DNA from: an uncultured Bacteroidia bacterium
GTDB taxonomy: Bacteria > Bacteroidota > Bacteroidia > NS11-12g > UBA9320
Assembly (NCBI GenBank): GCA_943787465.1
Contig: CALSMN010000004.1
Coordinates: 62,001 to 126,000 of the forward strand
Length of the DNA: 64,000 nucleotides
Direction: 5' to 3'
Shown piece by piece: positions 46,337 through 55,558 of the stretch. Position numbers and translations under genes: made by a program. Position 1 is the stretch's first letter; each line of letters starts with the position of its first letter. Under the pieces are notes generated by a model, which was not told the origin of the DNA, ran no database searches, and saw nothing but the letters and a program-made list of their open reading frames with translations.

Positions 46337-47239
46337 GTGAAACGATTAATCTACCTTTTCCTTTTATTTGGTTTTTCCTTCCAATCGATCATATCTAAAG
46401 CTCAGACTTACAAAAGTCATAATTGGTCAGGAAACATCTATCTGGGGGCCAGCAATATGATGGGAGATTTGGGAGGTAGTAATTTTATTGGAAGTCGAGG
46501 GCTTTTTGATTGGGATATGAAAGCCATTCAACCGGCCATTGGGTTCGGATTGGGTCTTCACCTGGGTGGTGTTTCACTGGCTACCCAACTCTTAGTGACA
46601 CGATTGGAGGGGAACGATGCTTTTTCTGCCCAGGATTTTCATACCGACCGAAATCTGAGTGTTCGCACCGATTTAGTAGAAGCTGATGTGTTGATCGAAT
46701 ACCGTCCTTGGAGCCGAAACGAAGGATTCAATCGTTTTTATATATACACCGGTGTGGGGGCTATTTATTATCAGCCCAAGGCCGAGTTAGATGGAGATTG
46801 GTACAAGCTCAGAACCTTGGGTACTGAAGGGCAATATTTAGCGAATGGCTCAGGCCCTTATGATGAATTATCCATTGTTGTGCCTTATGGATTGGGGTAT
46901 AAATTTCGATTGGCTAAAAGTACATCCCTTATCCTAGACTTGGGTTTCCGAAAAACATTCACCGATTATTTGGACGATGTGAGTACCTACTATGCCGATC
47001 CCGAACTCATTGCTGCCGAACAGGGAGATATAGCTGCACAACTTGCCGATCGATCCTTGACGGATAAAGCCATAGGCGATGAGCGTGGCAATGCAGAAAA
47101 AACAGATAGTTATCATGTGTTGTCGGTAAAATTGGAATATATTTTTGGCGGAAAATCAGGCGATGGCTGCTACTATAATCGGAATCCGCCCAAAAGCCGC
47201 AGTACACGCATCAATCAGCGGCGAATGTTCATGAAATAG
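46337..47239 (+). CDS. Outer-membrane beta-barrel protein (DUF6089-like)
   Basis: About 300 residues from the GTG at 46337, which gives a good signal peptide (KRLIYLFLLFGFSFQSIISKAQ as two pieces, cleaved at KAQ) and follows a promoter element. The mature protein has alternating amphipathic strands (NIYLGASNMMGDLGGSNF, GFGLGLHLGGVSLATQLL, FYIYTGVGAIYY, YGLGYKFRLAKSTSL) and an acidic loop about 230-260. It looks like the small outer-membrane barrels annotated DUF6089 in Bacteroidota. The C-terminus is unusually basic (PPKSRSTRINQRRMFMK). Function unknown. Confidence 0.75.
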   Translation: MKRLIYLFLLFGFSFQSIISKAQTYKSHNWSGNIYLGASNMMGDLGGSNFIGSRGLFDWDMKAIQPAIGFGLGLHLGGVSLATQLLVTRLEGNDAFSAQDFHTDRNLSVRTDLVEADVLIEYRPWSRNEGFNRFYIYTGVGAIYYQPKAELDGDWYKLRTLGTEGQYLANGSGPYDELSIVVPYGLGYKFRLAKSTSLILDLGFRKTFTDYLDDVSTYYADPELIAAEQGDIAAQLADRSLTDKAIGDERGNAEKTDSYHVLSVKLEYIFGGKSGDGCYYNRNPPKSRSTRINQRRMFMK

Positions 47240-47240
47240 C

Positions 47241-47849
47241 CTAACTGCTAAATTCGTTCATGGCTCCGGTGAGCCCTTTTATAATCCATGATTCAATAGC
47301 TTGGCAAGCTCTATCTTTTTGAAGAGCTACCTCGATGGCCTCTTTTTCTTCCCAAGTACCCAATACAAACTCAACTTGTCTGCCTCGAGGGAAATCCCCT
47401 TTGGCTCCAAATCGGATGCGATGATACTGATCCGTGCCCAGCTGCTGCTGAATGTCTTTCAATCCATTGTGTCCTCCCGCACTTCCTTTGCCACGAATTC
47501 TGAGTTTTCCCAAATCTATGGCTATATCATCGGTAATCACCAGAAAATTCTTGGGAGCTATACGCTCGGCACTCATCCAATGTTTGACTGCTTTTCCGCT
47601 TAAGTTCATGTAGGTTGTTGGTTTGATGCAAATGATTTGTTTTCCTCGAAACTTAAACTTGGCTACCTGGGCTAATCTACCTATTTCCCAGGAGGCTTCG
47701 TGCTGTTTTACCCATTGATCCAGAACCTCAAAGCCAATATTGTGTCGGGTTTGATCGTATTCTGATCCTATGTTCCCTAATCCTACAACCAAAAATTTCA
47801 TGGGGTCCGGTTGTGAGGGTTTAAAAAAAGATTTGATCCAGTGAAACAT
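47241..47849 (-). CDS. pth: Peptidyl-tRNA hydrolase
   Basis: 202 residues from 47849, or 186 from the ATG at 47801 (MKFLVVGLGN), which matches the usual family start; Bacteroidota members often carry a short N-terminal extension like the one here (MFHWIKSFFKPSQPDP). Catalytic His in TRHNIGFEVLD, KPTTYMNLSG, DDIAIDLGKLRIRGKGSAGGHNGLK (in pieces) and HRIRFG are present. It frees tRNA from stalled peptidyl-tRNA. It abuts the convergent outer-membrane gene. Confidence 0.93.
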   Translation of the reverse strand: MFHWIKSFFKPSQPDPMKFLVVGLGNIGSEYDQTRHNIGFEVLDQWVKQHEASWEIGRLAQVAKFKFRGKQIICIKPTTYMNLSGKAVKHWMSAERIAPKNFLVITDDIAIDLGKLRIRGKGSAGGHNGLKDIQQQLGTDQYHRIRFGAKGDFPRGRQVEFVLGTWEEKEAIEVALQKDRACQAIESWIIKGLTGAMNEFSS

Positions 47850-47862
47850 CGGGCAAACATGA

Positions 47863-49077
47863 CTAATTAATCGCTAAAATTGGGGTTTTGGAGGCTTTAT
47901 ACGCTGGGTACAAAGATATGAAAGAACCTAAAATGAAAATAGTACTTAAGGTCAATACGATATCTTGGCCTAATAACTCCACGGGGTATTCGGAGATGAT
48001 GGCATTCTCGATGGTAAACCAACCCAAAGCTTGTTGGGACCAAACCAGTATCATCGCCAGTAAAATTCCCACACCGCCACCTATAAGCGCAATGTAACTT
48101 CCTTGCCAAAAGAACACCTTAAAAATGGTATTTTCTGGCGCACCCATACTTTTTAGCACGCCTATATCTCGTTTTTTATCCAAAACCAACATGATGAGAG
48201 AGCCAAAAATATTGAACGAAGAAATGAATAACACGAGAGTGAGTATAGCGTAGGTGAACCATTTTTCACTACTAAAAATTTTATATAATACCTCATTGAG
48301 TTCTTTCCTTGTTTTTATCTCCCAATTACTTCCTAGTAGGGCACTCAAACGATGTTTGGCTTCTATAGGGTCTACACCGGGCCATAAGGTGACTTCCAAT
48401 GCACTCATGGCTTTGGGATAGGATAGTAGTTTTTGGGCAAAATGGAGGTTTGTAACGAAAACTTCATGATCTATTTCTTCATTGACCATGAAAGTTCCAC
48501 TCGATTTGAGATATAGCGTGTTCAAAGAGGCCGCTGGATCTAGCGAATTATAGTCTACATCTCGTCTAGGAACATAGACGGTGACCTGTTCAGGACTGCC
48601 TGGGAATAGATTTAATTGGTGTGCCAAGCCCGCCCCAAAAACACCAAAATTTTTGGAGGAATCTCCCAAATAAAATTCACCTAACACCATGATAGAATCA
48701 AATCGGGGCTTGGTTTTACTATATTCAACACCTTTGATACGAGCAATCTCTTGATGTTGGTCATATTTAATGACTACTTTTTCTTCTAATACTTGTCCAT
48801 AGAAAGCAATATCCGATGATTTTTCTAATTGCTTTTGTAACTCGAGCGTATGCGTAAATGTTTTTTGACCTTTCGATGTAATTTTGATGTCAGGATCATA
48901 CTTATTAATCATGCTCTCTACGATATTTTCAAACCCATTAAAAGTAGAGAGGATAATAATCATAGCAAAGGATCCTACCCCAAAACCTAGCATAGCAATT
49001 GCCGTAATCATGTTGATTGCATTGATTTTCTTTTTTGAAAAAAGATACCGATATGCCACGAACAGAGAGAAACTCAC
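47863..49077 (-). CDS. LolC/E-like ABC transporter permease
   Basis: 404 residues. An N-terminal helix (MITAIAMLGFGVGSFAMIII), a long periplasmic MacB-like domain (about 45-260) and three C-terminal FtsX-type helices with LDKKRDIGVLKSMGA, the cytoplasmic coupling segment. This is the layout of LolC/LolE, which extract lipoproteins from the inner membrane. No LolD ATPase is adjacent. It starts 10 bp after rbfA ends. Confidence 0.85.
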   Translation of the reverse strand: MSFSLFVAYRYLFSKKKINAINMITAIAMLGFGVGSFAMIIILSTFNGFENIVESMINKYDPDIKITSKGQKTFTHTLELQKQLEKSSDIAFYGQVLEEKVVIKYDQHQEIARIKGVEYSKTKPRFDSIMVLGEFYLGDSSKNFGVFGAGLAHQLNLFPGSPEQVTVYVPRRDVDYNSLDPAASLNTLYLKSSGTFMVNEEIDHEVFVTNLHFAQKLLSYPKAMSALEVTLWPGVDPIEAKHRLSALLGSNWEIKTRKELNEVLYKIFSSEKWFTYAILTLVLFISSFNIFGSLIMLVLDKKRDIGVLKSMGAPENTIFKVFFWQGSYIALIGGGVGILLAMILVWSQQALGWFTIENAIISEYPVELLGQDIVLTLSTIFILGSFISLYPAYKASKTPILAIN

Positions 49078-49087
49078 TGTTTATAAA

Positions 49088-49426
49088 CTAAAGATTTTCG
49101 AGTAAAGAGTTAATCCGTTCCGCATGATCCATAGTCGTATCTAAGTAGAAATTTAACGTAGGTATTTTTCGAATTCGTTTTCCAATGACATGGGCCAGTT
49201 CTTGTCTAATTTCTTTATGGTGTAACTCAATCGTATGCAGGCTTTTTTCTTTATCTTTAGCGTTGAGAATGCTGATATAAATTTTAGCTAATCCGAGGTC
49301 GGCTGTTGCTTTTACTTCAACAATCGTCACCAATTCTCCAGGAAGTATTCGCTGAGATACTCTGGAAAGTATCGGTGCTAAGTCGCGTTGCACAGCTCTG
49401 GATATTTTTTCTGTTCGGATAGACAT
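49088..49426 (-). CDS. rbfA: Ribosome-binding factor A
   Basis: 112 residues with the KH-like fold of RbfA: RTEKISRAVQRDLAPILSR at the start and LDTTMDHAERINSLL at the end are diagnostic. It matures 16S rRNA at the 5' end. Its ATG overlaps the stop of the coiled-coil gene by one base (TAATG). Position in this operon with a coiled-coil protein and LolC/E-like gene is unusual compared with the infB-rbfA order of other phyla. Confidence 0.92.
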   Translation of the reverse strand: MSIRTEKISRAVQRDLAPILSRVSQRILPGELVTIVEVKATADLGLAKIYISILNAKDKEKSLHTIELHHKEIRQELAHVIGKRIRKIPTLNFYLDTTMDHAERINSLLENL

Positions 49427-50349
49427 TATCGAAGGGTGAATGTAGTTGACTCCATTTTATTGGAATCAGAATAAACATGAACGGTATATGTACCCTCGGT
49501 CATGCCCTCAATTTTTGGAATTGAAAATTGGACTGATTCATTTTTATTTTGGAAATTTACTACTTTTTTAATGGTATACATGCGATCTCCTCCATCAAAT
49601 TTGAAAGTTCCTGAAGAAGTGTTATCGCTATGAAGCGTGCTTTTGTTCGGAGATATAATTTGGAAATACAGCGTTTTTTCACCTTCTTCAGCTAGGTCAT
49701 TGTTGGCCAGTGTACATGTGATTTCTAATTTGTCGAGTTTAGCTAGTTTGCTCGTTGTTTTGAAACCTCCAATCAATGCCTCGTGTAGTGGGTTGACGTC
49801 TATTGATTTTAGAAATATGCGTGACCCGACTTCAACTTTTTTGACTAATTCTGAATTTTCAGTTTTGATTGTTTTATTAATTTGCTTCTCTTCTTCCAGC
49901 TGTTTCTGCATGACATAATTTTCATCACGTAAATATTGATTTTGTTGGGAGAGCGTTTCTATTTCATTTTTTAGCTGGTCAACTTGATTCTCAAAATCAG
50001 AAAGTCGCTGCTTTGCTTTGGCTAACTCTGCTTTGGTCAGTTTTCCTTTTGCTAATATATTTTTTATCTCGTTAACTTGAGTTTGAATTTCTTGGTTTCT
50101 AAGTTCTATAATTGAGTCTAACTTTGCATTTTGGCCGGATTTTAGTTCTAGATTCACGCGTAATTCATCTTCAATCACTTTTAAATCTGTCAATTGTTGA
50201 GAGACATCCACCATCTCAACTTGGGTAGATTGAAGTTTATTGTTTTTGGTAACCAATTGATAAATTAAACCTGCGTTCAATAATACGAGGGCTATTATCA
50301 TTAAAAATAATAACTTCTTACTTCTTTTGTCGTTGTTGTGAAGACTCAT
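49426..50349 (-). CDS. Membrane-anchored coiled-coil protein
   Basis: 307 residues: an N-terminal membrane helix (LLFLMIIALVLLNAGLIYQLV, about 14-33), a long coiled coil (about 35-175, rich in Lys, Glu and Gln heptads), then a beta-rich C-terminal domain (about 185-307: KLEITCTLANNDLAEEGEKTLY as pieces, FQIISPNKSTL, EGTYTVHVYSD). The coiled coil probably spaces the beta-sandwich in the periplasm. I do not recognise a function. It is translationally linked to rbfA. Confidence 0.7.
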   Translation of the reverse strand: MSLHNNDKRSKKLLFLMIIALVLLNAGLIYQLVTKNNKLQSTQVEMVDVSQQLTDLKVIEDELRVNLELKSGQNAKLDSIIELRNQEIQTQVNEIKNILAKGKLTKAELAKAKQRLSDFENQVDQLKNEIETLSQQNQYLRDENYVMQKQLEEEKQINKTIKTENSELVKKVEVGSRIFLKSIDVNPLHEALIGGFKTTSKLAKLDKLEITCTLANNDLAEEGEKTLYFQIISPNKSTLHSDNTSSGTFKFDGGDRMYTIKKVVNFQNKNESVQFSIPKIEGMTEGTYTVHVYSDSNKMESTTFTLR

Positions 50350-50429
50350 GTCTTTTAGATACTTTGATTATTTAGAGAAATTGAGTTATCCCTATCCACA
50401 AAGATAGCGATTCCTCATTAAACGAAATT

Positions 50430-52706
50430 TTATTGATTTTGTTGTTTAATCAAATTTAATGCACTTCCAGACTTAAACCAATCTATTTGAGTTTGGTTGT
50501 AGGTATGGTTTACTTCAATTATATCTACACTCCCATCAGCATGATTTAGCTTTATTTGGAGGGGTATTCCTGGGGTAAACTGATCTAATCCAAGAATATC
50601 AATACTATCATTTTCCTGAATTTTATCATAATCTAGTGGATCGGCAAATGTTAATCCGAGCATTCCCTGCTTTTTCAAATTTGTTTCATGAATTCGAGCA
50701 AATGATTTTACAACCACCGCACGGACACCTAGATGTCGTGGCTCCATAGCAGCATGTTCTCGACTACTTCCCTCACCATAATTTTCTTCACCAAAAACAA
50801 TCGAAAAATCACCACTAGCTTTAATTGCACGAGCTACTTTGGGTACCCCTTCATAAGCATTTGTGTAGGGATTTAATACCTTATCAGCCTCTCCGTTGAA
50901 AGCATTGATTGCACCTATCAGACAATTATTAGATATATTGTCTAAGTGTCCTCGATAGGTTAACCACGGCCCAGCCATAGAAATATGATCGGTGGTGCAT
51001 TTGCCTTTGGTTTTAATGAGTAATTTTAATCCCGTTAAATTTTTACCATCCCAAGGCTGAAATCCCTCTAGTAATTGAAGGCGTTTAGAATCTGGATTGA
51101 CTTTAACTTCAATACTTGAACCATCTTCTAATGGAGCCAAGTACCCATTATCCTTTACATCAAATCCGAGTGGAGGTAATTCAAAACCAGTCGGCTCATC
51201 CAACATCACTTCCTCACCTGCTTCATTCACGAGGGTATCTGTCGCGGGATTAAAATCCAATCGACCGGCTATGGCAATAGCGGCTACAATCTCAGGAGAT
51301 GCAACAAAAGCATGCGTATTGGGGTTTCCGTCAGCACGTTTACTGAAATTTCGGTTAAAGGAGTGAATAATGGTATTTTTAGGCGCATTAATCGGGTCGC
51401 TATATCTAGCCCATTGACCAATACAAGGCCCACAAGCATTGGTGAAGATGGTCGCATCTAACTCCTCAAAAATATTTAATAGTCCATCTCTGTGAGCGGT
51501 ATATCGAACGGTCTCTGATCCAGGGTTGATTCCAAATTGAGCTTTTGTCTTCAATTTTTTATCGACGGCTTGTTTTGCAATAGATGCTGCTCTACTTAAA
51601 TCTTCATACGATGAGTTTGTACATGAACCAATCAATCCCCATTCAACATCTAAAGGCCACCCATTGGCTTCCGCTTTAGCTTTTACATCTCCCACTTTTG
51701 TATCTAAATCAGGTGTAAACGGACCGTTAATATGCGGTCTAAGTTCTGATAAATTAATCTCAATCACCTGATCAAAGTATTGTTCTGGATTTGCGTATAC
51801 TTCATCGTCTCCCGTAAGATGTTCTTTAACACTGTTGGCCAGCTCTGCTACTTCTGATCTTCCTGTAGCTTTTAAATATCGTTCCATGCTCTCGTCATAG
51901 CCAAAAGTGGACGTGGTAGCGCCTATTTCAGCACCCATATTACAAATGGTTCCTTTCCCTGTACATGAGATAGACTTAGCTCCTTCACCAAAATATTCCA
52001 CAATCGCCCCAGTTCCTCCCTTAACGGTAAGAATACCGGCTACTTTTAAGATAACATCTTTGGGAGCTGACCAGCCACTTAATCTACCGGTAAGTTTTAC
52101 TCCAATCAATTTCGGAAATTTAAGCTCCCATGCCATACCTGCCATAACATCAACTGCATCCGCTCCACCTACTCCGATAGCTACCATTCCTAGACCGCCT
52201 GCATTTACCGTATGTGAATCCGTGCCAATCATCATACCACCTGGGAAAGCATAATTTTCTAATACCACTTGGTGAATAATTCCTGCACCTGGCTTCCAAA
52301 AACCAATACCATATTTATTGGATACCGATTCTAGGAAGTTAAATACTTCATTGGATGAATTTAGTGCATTTTGCAAATCTTGATCGGCCCCAATTTTTGC
52401 TTGAATTAGATGATCGCAATGTACCGTTGTCGGGACAGCGACTTTCGACTTACCTGCTTGCATGAATTGCAACAAAGCCATTTGAGCGGTTGCATCTTGA
52501 CAGGCAATTCTGTCTGGGGCAAAATCGACGTAATCTTTTCCTCTGGTAAAGGCTGTGGTTGCATTTCCATCCCAAAGATGACTATATAATATTTTTTCTG
52601 ACAGGGTAAGTGGTCTTTGAAGCACTGAACGAGCAGCAGCCACTTTATGGGTCAAATTTTGATAGGTTTGTTGAATTAAATCGAGGTCAAATACTTGGTC
52701 TTTCAT
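50430..52706 (-). CDS. Aconitate hydratase (mitochondrial-type)
   Basis: 758 residues. It isomerises citrate to isocitrate in the TCA cycle. Cluster ligand Cys residues are in [12 protein letters not shown] and [10 protein letters not shown], with [26 protein letters not shown] and [22 protein letters not shown] (as pieces) in the swivel domain. The length and these segments follow the mitochondrial aconitase type usual in Bacteroidota rather than AcnA/AcnB of E. coli. A TATCTTTG element lies eight bases before the start. Confidence 0.95.
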   Translation of the reverse strand: MKDQVFDLDLIQQTYQNLTHKVAAARSVLQRPLTLSEKILYSHLWDGNATTAFTRGKDYVDFAPDRIACQDATAQMALLQFMQAGKSKVAVPTTVHCDHLIQAKIGADQDLQNALNSSNEVFNFLESVSNKYGIGFWKPGAGIIHQVVLENYAFPGGMMIGTDSHTVNAGGLGMVAIGVGGADAVDVMAGMAWELKFPKLIGVKLTGRLSGWSAPKDVILKVAGILTVKGGTGAIVEYFGEGAKSISCTGKGTICNMGAEIGATTSTFGYDESMERYLKATGRSEVAELANSVKEHLTGDDEVYANPEQYFDQVIEINLSELRPHINGPFTPDLDTKVGDVKAKAEANGWPLDVEWGLIGSCTNSSYEDLSRAASIAKQAVDKKLKTKAQFGINPGSETVRYTAHRDGLLNIFEELDATIFTNACGPCIGQWARYSDPINAPKNTIIHSFNRNFSKRADGNPNTHAFVASPEIVAAIAIAGRLDFNPATDTLVNEAGEEVMLDEPTGFELPPLGFDVKDNGYLAPLEDGSSIEVKVNPDSKRLQLLEGFQPWDGKNLTGLKLLIKTKGKCTTDHISMAGPWLTYRGHLDNISNNCLIGAINAFNGEADKVLNPYTNAYEGVPKVARAIKASGDFSIVFGEENYGEGSSREHAAMEPRHLGVRAVVVKSFARIHETNLKKQGMLGLTFADPLDYDKIQENDSIDILGLDQFTPGIPLQIKLNHADGSVDIIEVNHTYNQTQIDWFKSGSALNLIKQQNQ

Positions 52707-52714
52707 CTGATTTG

Positions 52715-52722
52715 CAAAGATA
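52715..52722 (-). promoter_or_regulatory. Putative -7 element before aconitase
   Basis: Minus strand TATCTTTG, exact match, eight bases before the ATG at 52706. Confidence 0.5.
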
Positions 52723-52801
52723 AACGAAAGAAAATGAACCCCTAAATTATTCTGATATTTTGATTGTAAAAATCAAATCATTATTGAATGAATCGCTCCG
52801 A

Positions 52802-54109
52802 TTATGGATTAAAAATTACCTTTTGTGTCATTAAAACCTCCTGGTTTTTTTGGAGTGAACATACATAATACCCATGCAGATCAGAAAGATTTGATACATG
52901 CTGAAGGGACTGTGCTTGAAGCATAACGTTTCTCACTTTTTGTCCCAATATATTAAAAATTTCAAGGGTATAGGATGCATTTTCATCGACATCCGTAAGA
53001 TGAACGGCTAAGTCTTCAATCACTGGATTGGGATGCAAACCATACTCGGCAAACACTACAGGCTCAGGAAGTGGTTCTGGGTATCGAACCGAAGCAATTC
53101 CTGATCTAAATAACTTTAGATTTGCTCTCATTTGATCTACCTGTTGGGCCGTAAACATGTTTTGACAATTCCCATCTGAGTAATCCATATAATTTTCCAA
53201 CATATCGGGTAAATCACCTGGATTATCTATACAGGTATTTTGTGATTTATTACAGCCATTACTCGCCGCTCTACTATTGGGTGTATCCTCCATAAAATCG
53301 TCTACATTACAACCCTGATTGCGGGAACCATCGCCCCAAACGTGTCTTAACCCTAAATAATGCCCCACTTCGTGTACCGTAGTTTTTTCTGCAGTGGATA
53401 ACGAGAATGGGTTATTCTCTCCTACTACCTTATAATGAACGACCACTCCTTGCTTATTTTGAGTTGTAAAGGAGTTCGTATTCCAATTATCTGCATTGGT
53501 TGGCGGATATGCATATCCTAACAAAGCATCAAACCCATTGGAAGATAAATCACAAATCCAAATATTTAAGTATTGTTCGGTATCCCATGCGGGACTTCCA
53601 TAGGGTGACAATTTTACTCGATCTACGGCCGCTAAATTAATAGGAATAGTGCCAAATGTTTGAAGCGCTGTTTGTTTACGAATTATTCCTGTTGTAGGAT
53701 TACCCTCAGGATCCTCTTCTGCCAATTTGAATTCGATTCCCGCATCTGCGGCTACTGGCAGGAATACCGCACGAGTATTCACGGTGTCTGCATTGGTACG
53801 TCTAAAACAGGCATTGAGCACATCTAACTGTGATTCAATGTATTGGTCATCAATATTTTGACTCGAATTATTATAGAGAACATGGAAGACCACTTGAATG
53901 GTGTAAATGGTATCTTTTTTATTTTTATACTTGATTAAGGAATTTCTTTTGGCATTAAAAAAAGCTTCATTTATATCAGATGTAATTCCAGGTTGTTGGG
54001 TTTCCAGCCAAGAAATGTAATCTGTAGTAGCACACGGTACAGTTTGATATTGCGCTTTTACTTGAAAAGAAAATAAGCAAGCTAAGATAAAAAAAAGATA
54101 TTCTCGCAT
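52802..54109 (-). CDS. T9SS-exported M43 (pappalysin-type) metalloprotease
   Basis: 435 residues. Signal peptide ending VKAQ, a zinc protease domain with HEVGHYLGLRH at 246-256 (HExxHxxGxxH) and a Met-turn YMDYSDGNCQNMF around 305-317, placing it in the M43 family of metzincins. The stretch CNVDDFMEDTPNS between them is also typical. The C-terminus from LHPNPVIEDLAVHL to TQKVIFNP is a T9SS type A sorting domain. It should be secreted or surface-held. Likely a monocistron. Confidence 0.92.
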   Translation of the reverse strand: MREYLFFILACLFSFQVKAQYQTVPCATTDYISWLETQQPGITSDINEAFFNAKRNSLIKYKNKKDTIYTIQVVFHVLYNNSSQNIDDQYIESQLDVLNACFRRTNADTVNTRAVFLPVAADAGIEFKLAEEDPEGNPTTGIIRKQTALQTFGTIPINLAAVDRVKLSPYGSPAWDTEQYLNIWICDLSSNGFDALLGYAYPPTNADNWNTNSFTTQNKQGVVVHYKVVGENNPFSLSTAEKTTVHEVGHYLGLRHVWGDGSRNQGCNVDDFMEDTPNSRAASNGCNKSQNTCIDNPGDLPDMLENYMDYSDGNCQNMFTAQQVDQMRANLKLFRSGIASVRYPEPLPEPVVFAEYGLHPNPVIEDLAVHLTDVDENASYTLEIFNILGQKVRNVMLQAQSLQHVSNLSDLHGYYVCSLQKNQEVLMTQKVIFNP

Positions 54110-54123
54110 ATCATCAATTTAAA

Positions 54124-54131
54124 CAAATTTA
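54124..54131 (-). promoter_or_regulatory. Putative -7 element for the M43 protease
   Basis: Minus strand TAAATTTG, exact match, 14 bases before the ATG at 54109. Confidence 0.5.
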
Positions 54132-54176
54132 CATCATCCCGGTGTTAAATACGGAATTTATTCCATTTCAATTGAA

Positions 54177-54956
54177 TTAACACCCTTTAAATATCGGTGT
54201 ACGCTTTTCTAAAAATGCAGAAACACCCTCTTTGAAATCAAAAGTTTGTCCAGCCAATTTTTGATAGTTTGTTTCGTCAGCAAGCACCTCGTCGAGGGAG
54301 GAATGCATGGAGTCATTCAACATTTTTTTAATCATTCCTATAGCTTGAGTGGGAGCATTGGCATACCCTGTTGCCACTTTCATAACTTCCTCATCCAAAG
54401 CAACCGTATCTGCAACACGATTGATCATCCCCCAATCAAGGGCTTGGTCGGCTGTTAATTTATTGCCCATTGTCGCCAATTCAAAAGCTCTAGCACTGCC
54501 TACTAATCGAGGCAGGAAGTATGAAGATCCTGAATCCAACACAAGGCCTATACTTACAAAAGCTTCTACAAAACTTGCCTGACGATCTGCGATTATAAAA
54601 TCGCATGCTAAGGCTAAGGAACATCCTGCACCTGCAGCAACTCCATTTATTCTTCCAATAATTGGTTTTGGTAAATCGCGCATGTATTGAATGAGAGGGT
54701 TGTAGCCGTTTTTTAGAATCGAAACAAAATCTACCTGATCACCTTCAATATCCTTAAGGTCTTGTCCAGCACAAAAAGCTTTACCCTCACCCGTAAGAAC
54801 AATAACTCGACATTCTTTATCATCATTTGCTTTTTGTAATGCTGCTAATAACTCTTTTCGCATTTCTCCCGAAAAAGCATTGAATCGATCTTGACGATTT
54901 AACGTTATAGTGGTAATTCCAGCGTTTGTTTGATATAAAATAGTATTTAAATTCAT
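54177..54956 (-). CDS. Enoyl-CoA hydratase/isomerase, PaaG-like
   Basis: 259 residues of the crotonase superfamily: LTGEGKAFCAGQDLKDI (oxyanion hole), INGVAAGAGCSLALACDFI, and VSIGLVLDSGSSYFLPRLVG, where Asp at the position of the second catalytic residue is the PaaG mark (2-(1,2-epoxy-1,2-dihydrophenyl)acetyl-CoA isomerase). No other phenylacetate genes are nearby, so the physiological substrate could be another enoyl-CoA. It begins seven bp after the membrane protein gene. Confidence 0.85.
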   Translation of the reverse strand: MNLNTILYQTNAGITTITLNRQDRFNAFSGEMRKELLAALQKANDDKECRVIVLTGEGKAFCAGQDLKDIEGDQVDFVSILKNGYNPLIQYMRDLPKPIIGRINGVAAGAGCSLALACDFIIADRQASFVEAFVSIGLVLDSGSSYFLPRLVGSARAFELATMGNKLTADQALDWGMINRVADTVALDEEVMKVATGYANAPTQAIGMIKKMLNDSMHSSLDEVLADETNYQKLAGQTFDFKEGVSAFLEKRTPIFKGC

Positions 54957-54963
54957 GATATTT

Positions 54964-55557
54964 TTATAGTAATAAAGGGGTAGAAGCTAAAAACCCAATA
55001 ACGATACCCATTAAAAGTTCAAAAGGAGTATGTGCCTTGGACTTCCAACGGACAAAGCACACTATTAATAAAATAATTCCTAAAAGTTTTAGCGCTTCAA
55101 GCAACAAATCGTCGTTGGTTCCTGCTCGTTTAAATTGATAAAGCATCATTAAACCCGTGCCTAGAAGAAAACTCCAAATTGCGGTGTGCCAACTTGCTTT
55201 AAGTTCTATAAACGCGATACCTAAAAGAAAGATATGAAGAAGGCATGCCGCTAAATAAAAATAAATATAATCCTGAACTAGAAAAATGTTAACTATAGCA
55301 AAGCCAATATTAACAAGAGAATATGCTCTGAAAATGGATCTCCTTTCGTCTAAATTGGGTTGAGCTAAATTGATTTTGCGTACTTTCACAAAATAGACCA
55401 ACGGAAGTATAATATAAGCAAACGTTAGCCACCCTATTAACAAAGGAAGTGTTCCAATGCTATAAGTAGCAACAAGAGGATAGTAAATTAACAAACTAAA
55501 AAAGGGAAGGAATATAGGGTGAGTAATGATGGCTATACCATTTAGCAACTGTTTCAT
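54964..55557 (-). CDS. Polytopic membrane protein, PAP2-like
   Basis: About 197 residues from the ATG at 55557, chosen because an earlier start at 55650 would lie deep inside rpoN. Six hydrophobic segments. Possible acid-phosphatase-like marks are DERRS, KASWHTAIWSFLLG and KSKAHTPFELLMG, which are in PAP2 order but degenerate, so catalytic activity is doubtful. It begins one base after the rpoN stop region and precedes the paaG-like gene. Confidence 0.65.
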   Translation of the reverse strand: MKQLLNGIAIITHPIFLPFFSLLIYYPLVATYSIGTLPLLIGWLTFAYIILPLVYFVKVRKINLAQPNLDERRSIFRAYSLVNIGFAIVNIFLVQDYIYFYLAACLLHIFLLGIAFIELKASWHTAIWSFLLGTGLMMLYQFKRAGTNDDLLLEALKLLGIILLIVCFVRWKSKAHTPFELLMGIVIGFLASTPLLL

Positions 55558-55558
55558 T

